From positions 6,936,501-7,000,500 of the forward strand of contig JANCRA010000010.1 of the NCBI GenBank assembly GCA_024362935.1: a stretch of DNA of 64,000 nucleotides, in the 5' to 3' direction. The notes beneath the pieces are model-generated. The model was given only the letters and a program-made list of their open reading frames with translations, was not told the DNA's origin and searched no databases. This document shows positions 53,688 through 63,196 of this stretch, one piece after another. The DNA comes from Setophaga petechia (lineage: Eukaryota; Chordata; Aves; Passeriformes; Parulidae). How positions within the stretch are numbered: position 1 is the stretch's first letter; each line of letters begins with the position of its first letter. The position numbers and the translations under genes are program-made.

Positions 53688-53759
53688 ATCATCAATTTCC
53701 GTGAGCCGGTGACGCTGGACTTCCTGGATGCTGAGCTGGAGGATGAGAACAAGGAGGAG
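53688..53759 (+). CDS. CACNA2D2: CACNA2D2 exon (residues 431-454)
   Basis: 72 nt, symmetrical, with a TTCCTGCAG acceptor and a GTGAGC donor. It encodes [20 protein letters not shown] and then NKEE. Alpha2delta-1 carries an alternatively spliced insert before [12 protein letters not shown]. It is absent here, which supports the CACNA2D2 call. Confidence 0.97.
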
Positions 53760-54027
53760 GTGAGCAGAGCAGGGGCAGCTTCTGGGGCACAGGCTGGACC
53801 CTCATCTGCAGCTGCAAAGGGCACTCAGCCCCTCCAGCCTGCCCTGCAGAGAGTCTCATCCTCAGGGTCCTGGCACAGCTCCCATGGAGCCGCAGAGGGG
53901 ACAGGAGCTGGGCCACTGTCCCCTGGGAGCAATGAACCTCCCCAGGCTGCTCCCCCTGCACCCCACAGGTGCCCACAGGTGCATAGCCAGGTCTGTGGCC
54001 CTCAGTGTCTTCCTCTGTGTCCCACAG

Positions 54028-54099
54028 ATCCGGAGAAGCATGATTGATGGCAATGATGGGCAGAGGTTCATCAAGACCCTCATCAAGTCCCTGGACGAG
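54028..54099 (+). CDS. CACNA2D2: CACNA2D2 exon (residues 455-478)
   Basis: 72 nt, symmetrical, with a GTCCCACAG acceptor and a GTAACT donor. It encodes [20 protein letters not shown] and then SLDE. The middle (NDGQRFIKT) is less conserved relative to mammals. Confidence 0.96.
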
Positions 54100-54255
54100 G
54101 TAACTCTGCAGGGGAAGGGGGTCACAGCCGGAACTGTCACTGTGCTGAGCGCCCAGAGCCAGCAGTGGGGATGAGGGGCTGTGCCAGGGCCCTGTGGCAC
54201 TGTGCCAGCAGAGTCCTGGCAGTGCCAGGCCTGACTGGCTGCCTCTGGCCCACAG

Positions 54256-54317
54256 CAATACATCGACGAGGTGTTCCGGACCTACACGTGGGCTCCCATC
54301 AAAAGCACCAACTACAG
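54256..54317 (+). CDS. CACNA2D2: CACNA2D2 exon (residues 479-499)
   Basis: 62 nt with a GGCCCACAG acceptor and a GTGAGT donor, ending two bases into Ser499. It encodes QYIDEVFRTYTWAPIKSTNY. The mammalian form has NYT in place of RTYT here, so the glycosylation site around this Thr is lost in this bird. Confidence 0.96.
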
Positions 54318-55908
54318 GTGAGTGTCACAGCCTGGCTGCCCTGCCCTGGCTGGGCCCACACCAGCACAGGCCTGGGGGCTTGTGCCTGCACCTGCCAGAG
54401 TCCCCAAGGCCGCCAGGGCTGTGTCCCTTGGGCTGTGAGGATGCAAATGCACTGCCACACTATGACACACAGGCAGTGGTGTGCTGAACTCCTGAAAGGG
54501 CTGCCTAACAGTGTTAGGCACTGTAGAGCTTGGACACAGCCCCCAGGACACCAGACAGGCTGCAGGGCTGGCATGCAAGGGGCCAGACAAGTGACACCTC
54601 TGCCACCCCCTGTCTGCCCAGCAGGGGGTCAGGCAGGTCCAGGTGGGTGACAGTGACCTGTGCCCACCCTGCAGCACAGGCACTGTCTTTAGAGCCAGAG
54701 GAGAGCGAAGTTCTGCATTTATCACCCAGTTTGCACCAGTTTGGACCAGCAGATGAGTAAGAAACACCCTGACATCATCATTTCTCAACTCACACTGCCT
54801 TCATCCTGGGAGGAGCCATGTGAGCCCCTGTAGCCCAGTGTGCTCTCCTCCTCCTCCTCCTCCTCACCACTGAGCTCTGGAGGGGCTGGCAAGGGTCACA
54901 GCCACTCCCCTCTGCTCTGCAGCAGGGATATTTCCTGGGTTTCCCTAGGATGCCACCAACACTGAACAGAAAAAAGCCACCGCTCTTTTCCTGACACTGT
55001 GGTTTGGGGTGCCAGCAGCTCTGCTGTGCTGGCTGCAATGCCCAGACTGTGTCCAGCACAGACAGGGTTATCTGGAGGGGTGCTGTAGGGAGGAAGCCCA
55101 GATCCCAGTGGCTCTGGTGCAGGAGTTACATCTGATGAGAGTCAGGAATGTGGTCCTTGCTCACTGGCACAAACACTGTCACCAAAGGCCAATGGCCACT
55201 GCAGCTGGCACCAGGGCATCCAGTTCCCTCTGGCAGTGTGTCCTGTGGGTTAAGCAGCCCCAGCACCATCTCCTGCTATCTCCTTTCCCACCCTGTCCCA
55301 CACCCTGCATGCCAGATTCCTGGCTGGCAGATCACTCTTGTTCCTGACCTATCTGGTGCCTGTATAATGGTTGTCATTGGTTTCTCCAGTCTGGGAAGGC
55401 TTTGTCCCTTCTTTCATGGGCTGTATCTCTTTGTGCCTTCCTCCCCCACAGGGATGTCGTGTTCCTCTTCCACATGCTGGAAGGACTGGCACATCCTGCC
55501 CATCTCAGTCCTGGCTAGGCAGATATGCCAACTTCTGTGCCCATGTGTGCCCCCAGCACAGCCCTGGGTGCTCTGGGGATGACTCTGGATAGCCCAGGAT
55601 CACCCCGGCTGCTCTGAGGATGACTCTGGATAGCCCAGGATGACCCTGGGTGCACTGGGGATGACCCTGGGTGCACTGGGGATGACCCTGGGTGCTCTGG
55701 GGATGACTCTGGGTGCCTCAGGACCGTGCTGGCTGCAGTTCCAGGAGAGCAGGACACAGCAGGCTGTGCAGGAGGCCACTGGGGCTGCTACCTGCCATCG
55801 CCTGGGTCAAGCTGCTGCCAGCAGGTGCCAGGCAGGGACTGGGAGCTGGCCAAGGATTCTGGGAGGGTGTAAAGCCTTACAGCAGGTGTCTGCTCTCCCT
55901 CTCCACAG
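54318..55908 (+). other. Intron (1.6 kb) with a minisatellite near its end
   Basis: A phase-2 intron. It has a CTC trinucleotide run near 54847-54866 and a minisatellite at 55560-55720, with plain sequence elsewhere. It ends in CCTCTCCACAG. Confidence 0.85.
55560..55720. repeat. Minisatellite of about 22-bp units
   Basis: About seven copies of GGATGACCCTGGGTGCACTG-type units, with older GGATAGCCCA variants at the left and near-identical ones at the right. The gradient from divergent to identical suggests polar growth. Confidence 0.9.
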
Positions 55909-55985
55909 CCTGGGGCTGGTTCTGCCACCCTACAGTACCTACTACATCCAGGCCAACCTCAGCGACCAGATCCTGCAAGTGAAGT
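55909..55985 (+). CDS. CACNA2D2: CACNA2D2 exon upstream of the alternative microexon (residues 499-525)
   Basis: 77 nt with a TCTCCACAG acceptor and a GTAAGT donor, ending one base into a codon. It completes Ser499, then [20 protein letters not shown] and ILQVK. NLS is a potential glycosylation site. The last base T is completed either by the next constitutive exon (TAT, Tyr) or by the microexon (TTA, Leu). If the intron is not removed, translation adds only Cys-Lys and stops at 55991-55993. Confidence 0.97.
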
Positions 55986-57164
55986 GTAAGTAGCCCCTGG
56001 CCCTTCCCGCTGCCCTCTCACACTCCCCCTCACCCCACCCAGCCCGAGGCTGTCGGGGGGAGAAACACAAACCACAGGCTTGGGAAAGGTCATAGGGATC
56101 ACTGTGAGAGGCAAAATAAAAACTAAAGCTGAGAGAGGCGTGAGTAGAGGTGAGCACACGGAGGGAAAGCGAGCTGCCTGCCTGGGGTGCCCCTGGGGTT
56201 TGGTGGCTGTGCAGCCCCGGCGCTGCAGGCAGGCACAGGCTGCATAGGGAGGTGCTCCCTGTTCGCCCCCCGGGGACGAGGGATGGCGCTGTGGCAGCCA
56301 CATCATATGTGAGCCTGGGGAAGTTTGCATGGATCTCTTTAATTTCCTTTGGTTTATTACGATACTTTGGTTTCAGTTTAAGCCATTTATTCTTTTTATG
56401 AGTTTGGTTTCGGTTGGTTTCGATTTTTGTTTGGAATTAATCTGTGTACATGTGTGTTAGCCTGGCCCCCCTTTCTCTCTCTTTCTCTTTCCCCTGCCCC
56501 CCAAGCCTTTTCCCCACCTCAGGTCCACGCTGCTCCCAGGGACCCTCTCCCCCATGGGAGAACTGGACCCTTCCCCTCTCCCCTCTGGTTCCCCCTGTTT
56601 CTCCCCCTCGGCCACCCCGGTGGCCTGACCCCAGCCCCACTCCAGATCCAGCCCCTGCCACCCCCTCCATCCATGGGCAGGAGCCCTGTGTCCCTGTGGG
56701 GACAAGGCCAGGCTGTCCCCATCCCCGGGAGGGGGGATCCCCCCGTCCTCCCCAGCTCTGCCCACCGTGCCGTGCATGCCCCCTGACTCAGTGAGGACAT
56801 TTTGATATCAAGACTGTTGCAACTGTTTGCTACTGATTCTCATTTTCCTTTGGAGTATTGAATATATATCTATATATTTCTCTAGTTATATCTTTGCATT
56901 TATTTTTTTTGTTCTTATTTCACCGTGGCTTTTTCTTTTCCTTTTGTTACTGGGTTTTTCTTACGTTTTCTTTTCTTCATGTCGTTTTTTGCAAGAGGTT
57001 TCCTTTTGGTATGATTATAGTACACAATATTTTTATTCAAACGTCGATTGAATAAAATATTGTTTGTGCCCCCCTTCCCCCTTTCCACCCAACCCCTTTT
57101 TTTTTTGTTTGTTGTTTTTTGTTTGTTGTTTTTCTTGCTTTCTCTCTATGGTGGATTCACACAG
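55986..57164 (+). other. Intron upstream of the microexon, T-rich with 3'UTR-like part
   Basis: A phase-1 intron of 1179 bp. After about 56310 the sequence becomes AT-rich or T-rich, broken by a C-rich block (56459-56760). TGCATG words (RBFOX-type) occur at 56326-56331 and 56773-56778. A polyadenylation signal is at 57051-57056. The last 60 bases before the microexon are a long polypyrimidine tract (TTTTTCTTGCTTTCTCTC) with PTB-like words. Confidence 0.75.
57051..57056 (+). terminator. Candidate intronic polyadenylation signal
   Basis: A canonical AATAAA hexamer is preceded by U-rich sequence (ATTTTTATTC) and followed within 10-20 bases by a GU-rich TTGTTTGTG. Farther GU/U-rich sequence lies at 57097-57131. 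This is the layout of a working cleavage signal. Use would give a transcript ending after exon 55909 with a Cys-Lys-stop tail. No transcript evidence is available here. Confidence 0.35.
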
Positions 57165-57185
57165 TACCAAACATCAAAATGAAGG
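57165..57185 (+). CDS. CACNA2D2: CACNA2D2 alternative microexon (21 nt), GC-AG intron
   Basis: An ACACAG acceptor after a long polypyrimidine tract and a GCAAGT donor bound exactly 21 nt. Joined to the phase-1 flanking exons, it changes Tyr525 to LPNIKMKD (net +7 residues) with the frame kept. Mammalian alpha2delta-2 has alternative forms at this very place with LPISKLKD, from memory of the family. Position, length, phase and five of eight residues agree. The GC donor followed by AAGT is the typical GC-AG form, which often marks alternative exons. The segment lies in the extracellular loop just before [16 protein letters not shown]. Confidence 0.8.
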
Positions 57186-59421
57186 GCAAGTATTTTCAGT
57201 CTCAGACCACTCACCTTCACCACCCCGTCCCCTGCCCCGTGTCCAGTCCCCCCCAGCCCCCTGCTTGCCCATCTCCCTGCCCGTTTGCCACGCCGAACCT
57301 GCAAACCGCCACCAACTCGCCCTTCCTCCCTTCTCCTCCTCCTCTTCCTCCTCCTCTCCTCCAGTTCCCCCTTTATTTGAAAGCAACATGTCTTGTTCTG
57401 TTCATGAGAGCTTTGTCACGAAAACCCCACTCCCTCCCTGCGCATCACTCCCAAACCTGGTTCGGTATCGTTCAAGAGCTGATCTTGTTTGGAACTGCCC
57501 TTTTCGACCCACGAGGAGTTTGTAGCTAGTTGGATGCCCTGCTCTTCCTCCCCAATGCTGCCCCTTCTTGCTCCTCTTCTCCCGCTCGTCTCCTCCAACT
57601 CCTTCTCCCCTTCTCCTGGCTCCTTTGCTTCCTCCTCCCCAAGACAACTCAACCTGAAAGGGATAGGGCTGTGCAGGGACAGGGGGGCTGCGGGGTGGGT
57701 GCCCCAAGGTGGCAGGGATGGAGGACAGGTGGGGGGCCCAACCCATCAGCCTCTGGGACAGGCTTTTTGGGGGAAGCCTACAAGCAGGAACGCTCTGCAG
57801 AGATGGGCTGGGACACCTGGGGCAGTGCCTCCCAGCTGCACAGGTGACGGCGAGCCTGGCCCCAGTGGCACGCGGGATGGCTGAGCCCAGGGGTGCCACA
57901 CTGCCTGCCCCCACAGCTGCTCGGTGGCCGTCCCCCCTGCCCTGGGGACCAGCATGGCATGGCCCAGTGTCCTGTACCACTGAAGGTGCAGTGTCCTGGT
58001 GCCATCTGTGCCCCTGGGAGCAGCCAGGTTTGAGCCCCGAGTCCCGCCAAGGTGCCAGGGTCGGTCTGCCCCTGCAGTGGAGCAGGATATCCCCCATGGG
58101 ACACAGGATTGGCCCCCATTCCCTCAATGCCAGAGGGGCCTCCTGACCCACAGCTCTCACTCAGCCCCGCAGTGGGCCAGGGGACACCCATGGGACACAC
58201 ACGGTCGCCATGGGACCTGCCACCATTCTCCATCCCACACAGCCCCCAGCACACGGCACCCACCAGCACCCTGCCCGGCACCCCCTCCCTGGCACAGGCA
58301 GGGACACGGCTTGGGGGGGCACTGCAGCACAGGAGGGGCCATGGGGGACAGGGCCAGGTGAGCAGGACAGTGGGGAGGTGGAAGTGTCACCCTCAGCCCT
58401 GTTCAATCAGCCTTGAGTTGCCTCCTCCCAGCGCCCCTGTGATGGCAATGCTGATGGACCAAGTACGAGTGTTTGTACTCCTCCTCCTCCTCTTCTTCCT
58501 CTCATCGGCTTGTACCCAGCCCCTGCCTCCAGCCCTCAGAGAGCAACAGTCCAACCTCTGGCTGTGCCGTGCAATGCACCAGGAGCTGGCGGGAGGGCAG
58601 AGGGGTGGCGGTGCCCGTCCTGGGGGAGATGTTATCCCAGGGGTGTCCCAGGGCACCCCTCCATGCACCCGTCAACCCAGCTCGAGCTGAGCTCTGCATC
58701 CTCTGTGTCCTCTGCCGGGAGCAATCCCAGAGACCCCCCAAAGCTACTGGGCTGCACCCCCTGTTAAAGCAGAGCGCGGATCCCCATCCCCAGGGGGGTA
58801 CCACGGCCCCGGGGAGGGAGGGGGCACCGGAGCCCGGCAGCGCATTGCACGGCCCTGCAGCAGCGCGGGAGCCTCTGGTTGGACTGTCCTCGGCAAGGTT
58901 TCCCTCTGGCCATGTTGATGCCTGAAAACTCCCTTTATTTTTTTTGTCCCGACAACCGAGTGTTCTGGTGATCCTCCTCCGGCCAGGAGCGCAGCATGTG
59001 GTTCCCTGCCCTCGCCCACCACCCCTCCCCCGAGAGAGAGACGTCCCCGCCCTCCCGAACATGCATATATATATATATCCATGTGCGCACATATATATAT
59101 GTGTGTGTGTCTGTGTGTCCCTGCGTACCGGCCGCGTACGCACCGCGCGCCTCCAGCCCGCCACCGAGCAAATTCGAGCCGAGATGGGCAAACCTCTCCT
59201 GATTTGGCTTAACCTTCTTTCCCGTGCGGTGCCAGCAACAGCAGAACGGCCTTTTCCTTCCTCTCTCTTGTTACCAAGAGCAGCAAATGCCTTTTTCTTT
59301 TTTTCTAATTTTTTTTGTTCCCTCCCCTCTTTCTCTCTCTCTCTCTCTCTCTGTCCGTCTCTCTCCCTCCTGGCCCCGGCGCCCCCGCTCCCCGCCGGAT
59401 AACCTTCCCTTTCTGTTGCAG
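57186..59421 (+). other. Intron (2.2 kb) downstream of the microexon
   Basis: A phase-1 intron that starts with a GC donor. 57186-57660 is pyrimidine-rich (CTCCTCCTCTTCCTCC and similar). 57660-58900 is GC-rich, with a short CTCCTCCTCC run near 58480. An alternating CATATATATA and TGTGTGTG tract is at 59063-59120, and a CT repeat is at 59330-59354. No further exon is supported. Confidence 0.75.
59063..59120. repeat. Alternating AT and TG dinucleotide tract
   Basis: Two ATATATATAT runs are separated by CCATGTGCGCAC and followed by GTGTGTGTGTCTGTGTGT. It is purine-pyrimidine alternating DNA with an inverted-repeat look (ATATATATATGTGTG against GCGCACATATATATAT), so it can extrude or form Z-DNA. 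Confidence 0.9.
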
Positions 59422-59482
59422 ATTTTGAATACCTGCTGCCCAACAGCTTTGAGTCGGAGGGACATGTGTTCATTGCTCCCAG
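59422..59482 (+). CDS. CACNA2D2: CACNA2D2 exon after the microexon (residues 525-545)
   Basis: 61 nt with a TCTGTTGCAG acceptor and a GTAGCT donor (weak). Its first two bases AT complete Tyr (after skipping) or Asp (after the microexon). It encodes [19 protein letters not shown] and two bases of Arg545. Mammals have [20 protein letters not shown]. The exon is embedded in CpG-rich DNA and flanked by AT-dinucleotide tracts. Confidence 0.97.
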
Positions 59483-59692
59483 GTAGCTTTGCGTGTGCGC
59501 TTGCCGAGGTGTGCATCCGCCCCGGCCCCGCTGCCGACCCCCCCATCGCCCCCATCCTCGCCTCATCGTGCCTTGTCCCCGCTCCCCGTGCCCTGTGGCT
59601 GTGTGTGTCGTGTGCCCGCTCGGCCGCGGGGCTGCCGCCGGGACCCCGGCCCCCCGGTTGCATCCAGCACAGTATATATTTATATTTTTATA

Positions 59693-59727
<35 letters not shown>

Positions 59728-61768
59728 CCGGTGCAGCCCGACCTCTGCGCGTGCATATATAGGTATAGTTTCTGAAAATCCTGCCGAGCGAGGGGCCGCC
59801 GGCCGCATCATACAGTCGTGCTGGCTGCGGGGGGGAGGGAGAAGGAGAGGGAGGTTTTGGCCCAAATTTGGGGTGCCCAGGGGGTTTGGGGACATGAGGA
59901 GCCCATAGCAGCGCCCTGACGGACAGATGTGTCCCCTCCCCTGGGCCATGCCGCCCGGTGTGTCACCTAGCGGGGATGAAGGGCCATCCCTCACTGGGCT
60001 GTTTGGGGAGCCCCATGGCTCTGCCAGCACCCTGCCCTTCCCGCCACCACGGTGCAATCTCTAATTAACACCACCAGCTAATCACCTATCTGCTCATAGG
60101 TCGTTATGGCAGCCACACGGCCTGTTAGGGGACGTTTTGCCAGTGCAGCTTTTGGGGATTGCAGTGAGTTGAGGTCCAGCACAGCCACCTGCGGGTACCC
60201 CCGCCCTCCCGGCCCGCAGCAGCAGTCACTCAGTCCAGCTGGGGGTGAAGCAGCCCGGAATGAGCAGTCGCTGTGCAGCGCTGCCTTTTTGGGGAGCTCA
60301 GTCCCCAGGCCCTCTGCTGGGCACTGGGAGTGAAGCCCAGGACACACGGGAGCCAAAGCAGAGCGTGAATGCGAAACAGGAGCACAGTTATTGAAAACTG
60401 GCCGTAAGCACACCGAGAGGATGGATAGGGAGGGCATGCCCGAGGCCCCAGGAGCGGGGCTGCACCCACTGAGGCTGCAGTGCCAGCTCCGTGCCCGGTG
60501 TGGGGCTCTGCAGACGCTGCAGCTGGAGAGAACAGCGGGTGTGGAAGTCAGGGCGAGCCCCTCGGTATCCCCAGGGCGGCTCCGTGAGCGGCCTGGGTGC
60601 GGTGGGGCAGGAGGGGCCGTGTGCCCAGGGCGACTGTATGATCTGCTGCCGCGCCCGCGGGCCTCTGGGCATTTTCAGAAACCGTATATCCCCCGTCCCC
60701 GTGGGTGTGTGAGTACCTGTATCTGTGCGTGTCGGTGAAGGTATTTAGGTGCTGTTCCCCCCCGAACAGGGGTTGAGGGGCCGGGCCGAACTGGGCAGGG
60801 TGCCTCAGCTTTTTCAGCTGCCCTGTGGGCATGCTCCCTGCCACCCTTTGCTCCATTTGTCCTCTGAAGGACAGAGTTTTTGGCAGTCAGGAGCTTGGCG
60901 GAGGGGTTGTGAGTGGGGGAGCCCTGAGCACCCTGGCACTGTTCACAGCCACACTGCTGAGGATGGGAGGCTCTTGGCACGCTGGGGTGGCACTAACCTG
61001 TGCCACACAGTCAGAGTCTTGTGGTGACCAACAGGTTACAGCTGTCCCTGGCATCGGTGGGGCTGGGACTCTGCTCAGGGTGTCCCAGACTGAAGCAGGG
61101 ACACGGCACCCACCATACTGCCTGTCCCAGGAGTGTCTCAGGGCCAGTGATGCCCATGGGCAAGCACCCATCTCCACCAGCTGGGCTCAGCCAGCACCCA
61201 ACCAGCTGTGCAAAGGGCACAGGTACAGCCTTGAGTGCCTGCCTGGTGCTGCCAGTGCAGCTGTGGAGAATCCTGAGGCAAATCCCTGCTGGCACCCACA
61301 ATGGAGCCCCAATCCCTGGGGTGCCACAGGGGCAGGGCAGGGTGGGCACAGCCCCACAGGTAAGTACAGTGCCAGAGGCACCCAGTCCCACCAGTAGCCC
61401 CAGCAGGATGGGGAGAGATGGACTCAGTGTTGTACCTCTCTGGGCAAACCAGGATCCATCAGAGCTTGCCCTGGCAGAGGTGACAGCACCTCAGTGCCTG
61501 TGGCAGTGACAGACCCGGTGACTGGTGGGACACTTCCCTGGTGGCACTGCAGGCAGCTGGGGCTGGGTACTGGGCAGTCTGCAGAGATGCCCACAGCCAG
61601 TTCCCCTGGCGGGTGACACTCCCAGGAGAGGTGGCAGCCACCACCACTGTGTCCCTGTCAAGCCTGGGTGCTGGCAGCACAGCCAGCCCCTGCCCTGCCA
61701 TCCCCAGGGCAGAACTGACCTTGCCTTTTCCATCCCCTCGAACCACAAACCTTGTCCCCAAACCCCAG
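59483..61768 (+). other. Intron (2.3 kb), CpG-rich start then plain sequence
   Basis: A phase-2 intron. The first 200 bp are CpG-rich, an AT tract follows at 59672-59724, and another AT or ATG patch lies at 59750-59766. CpG-rich DNA recurs at 60570-60670. The rest is ordinary. It ends in CCCAAACCCCAG. No exon is supported. Confidence 0.8.
59672..59724. repeat. AT dinucleotide microsatellite
   Basis: TATATATTTATATTTTTATA runs into a perfect TA run of about 26 bases ending near 59722. It lies 190 bp after the exon. Confidence 0.95.
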
Positions 61769-61866
61769 AGAGTATTGCAAAGACCTCGACCTGTCGGATA
61801 ACAACACCGAGTTCCTGGAAAACTTTATTGCCCTCATGGAAAAGGTGACCCCAGACTCCAAGCAGT
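61769..61866 (+). CDS. CACNA2D2: CACNA2D2 exon (residues 545-578)
   Basis: 98 nt with an AACCCCAG acceptor and a GTGAGT donor. It completes Arg545, then [20 protein letters not shown] and [12 protein letters not shown], with one base of Cys578. NNT is a potential glycosylation site. The segment starts the second Cache-like part. Confidence 0.97.
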
Positions 61867-61888
61867 GTGAGTAGCTGGGATGGCTGCT

Positions 61889-61922
61889 GGGGGGGCTGCT
61901 GGGGGGTTGAGGGGGGATGGGG
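61889..61922 (+). other. G-quadruplex-like run just after a splice donor
   Basis: Four G runs (7, 6, 6 and 4 Gs) are separated by loops of five, four and two bases, starting 22 bases after the donor at 61866 on the sense strand. Such runs can fold in RNA and influence splicing. Folding is inferred. Confidence 0.5.
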
Positions 61923-62056
61923 ATTCAGGGGGAGATGGAGCAGGGGATAAACTGTGCTGGGGTTGGGGTCCTGGGAGCTGCTGCAGAGTGGGTGCTGGGA
62001 CAGAGCTGGGGACATGGGTCATGGGGGTCAGCTCTCACCTCCTCCTCCTCTCCAAG

Positions 62057-62147
62057 GCGACAACTTCCTCCTGCACAACCTAATCCTGGACACGGGTATC
62101 ACACAGCAGCTGGTGGACCAAGTCTGGAAGGACCAGGACCTCAACAC
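62057..62147 (+). CDS. CACNA2D2: CACNA2D2 exon (residues 578-608)
   Basis: 91 nt with a TCTCCAAG acceptor and a GTAGGT donor. It encodes [20 protein letters not shown] and QVWKDQDLN, with Cys578 completed at the start and Thr608 split at the end. The wording is that of alpha2delta-2 ([20 protein letters not shown] in mammals). The upstream intron is 190 bp. Confidence 0.97.
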
Positions 62148-62200
62148 GTAGGTGAAGGGGAGATGGCCCAGGGTGGGCAGCACTGTCTTGGGACAGATGA

Positions 62201-62341
<141 letters not shown>

Positions 62342-62443
62342 TGAGTGTCTGCCCTGCACGGTGAAGTGTCTGCTCCTGCTGGGCCATCTCTGGTGGGAGC
62401 AGAGATGGCAGTGACAGTCATGGCTGTGGCTTCTCTCTGCCAG

Positions 62444-62547
62444 GGCCGCGGATGACTGGGAGGAGGAACCGGAGCCCTTCAACGCCAGCTTCTACAGGAG
62501 GAGCCTGGACAACAAGGGCTACATCTTCAAGCCACCCTACCGAGATG
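62444..62547 (+). CDS. CACNA2D2: CACNA2D2 exon (residues 629-664)
   Basis: 104 nt with a CTCTGCCAG acceptor and a GTGGGT donor. It encodes [20 protein letters not shown] and [14 protein letters not shown], ending one base into Ala664. NAS is a potential glycosylation site. The upstream intron is 103 bp. Confidence 0.97.
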
Positions 62548-62632
62548 GTGGGTCCCAGCTCAGGGTGACAGGGTGTGACCTAGGCTGGCACTGGCTCCAT
62601 GTGTCCCCTGATATCACCCCTGCCTTCCACAG

Positions 62633-62731
62633 CTGGCTACCGGGGACTGGACCTGGAGAACAACACCATTGGGATCCTGGTGAGCACCGCCGTGGAGCTC
62701 AGCATCGGGGGCAAGACCCTGAAGCCCGCAG
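62633..62731 (+). CDS. CACNA2D2: CACNA2D2 exon (residues 664-697)
   Basis: 99 nt with a CTTCCACAG acceptor and a GTAGGC donor, after the shortest intron seen (85 bp). It encodes [20 protein letters not shown] and [12 protein letters not shown], then one base of Val697. CTGGTGAGC inside the exon looks like a donor but codes for LVS. Confidence 0.97.
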
Positions 62732-62821
62732 GTAGGCAGGGAGCTGGGTGCCCTGGTGCCAGGCTGGGGGGTCCTGCACCCCCTCCAGGCTACAGCTCAC
62801 CCTGTCTCCCCACCGCCCCAG

Positions 62822-62916
62822 TGGTGGGGGTGAAGCTGGACCTGGAGGCTTGGGCTGAGAAGTTCAAAGTGCTGGCGAGCAACCGGACAGACCGAGACCA
62901 GCTGGGCACCCGCCGG
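62822..62916 (+). CDS. CACNA2D2: CACNA2D2 exon (residues 697-728)
   Basis: 95 nt with a CGCCCCAG acceptor and a GTACGT donor. It encodes [20 protein letters not shown] and [11 protein letters not shown]. The first part matches alpha2delta-2 exactly. The C-terminal DQLGTRR differs from the mammalian DQPQK. NRT is a potential glycosylation site. Confidence 0.97.
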
Positions 62917-63148
62917 GTACGTCCTGGGGCTGGCACAGCCAGGGAACAGGGGTGCAGACAGGGCAGGGAGGGAGCTCTGCTTGCTGGGGGCACTGCTGGG
63001 ACATGGTGCCTGTGGTTGGAATGGGTTTGTTCCTCAAGGTTCCTGTCACCAGGACACCACCCTGCATGTTCCCTTCTGGCTGGGTGGACAGCTCTGGAGG
63101 GATGACCATCCTGCTAACCTGTCCCTTTGCCCTGCTTTTGGTTGACAG

Positions 63149-63196
63149 TGTGACCCCTCAAGCAGCTGTGAGATGGACTGTGAGGCCAACAACAAG
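63149..63196 (+). CDS. CACNA2D2: CACNA2D2 exon (residues 729-744)
   Basis: 48 nt, symmetrical, with a GTTGACAG acceptor and a GTGGGT donor. It encodes CDPSSSCEMDCEANNK, a cysteine-rich segment matching CGPNSHCEMDCEVNNE in mammals. The mammalian one-residue (Gln) variation at the acceptor needs a tandem CAG, which is absent here. Confidence 0.96.

Noticed and set aside
57402..58160. Minus-strand open frame of 252 codons near the microexon
   Set aside because: Pyrimidine-rich sense strand gives a Glu/Gly-rich antisense frame. No domain.
58502..59566. Minus-strand open frame of 354 codons
   Set aside because: It overlaps the exon at 59422 in antisense and is kept open by CT, TG and AT repeats (RERERE and HTHIYM stretches). 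Low-complexity artefact.
62682..62690. Donor-like CTGGTGAGC within the exon at 62633
   Set aside because: Using it would break the frame with the next exon. The sequence codes for the conserved LVS, and the GTAGGC donor at 62732 fits the phase.
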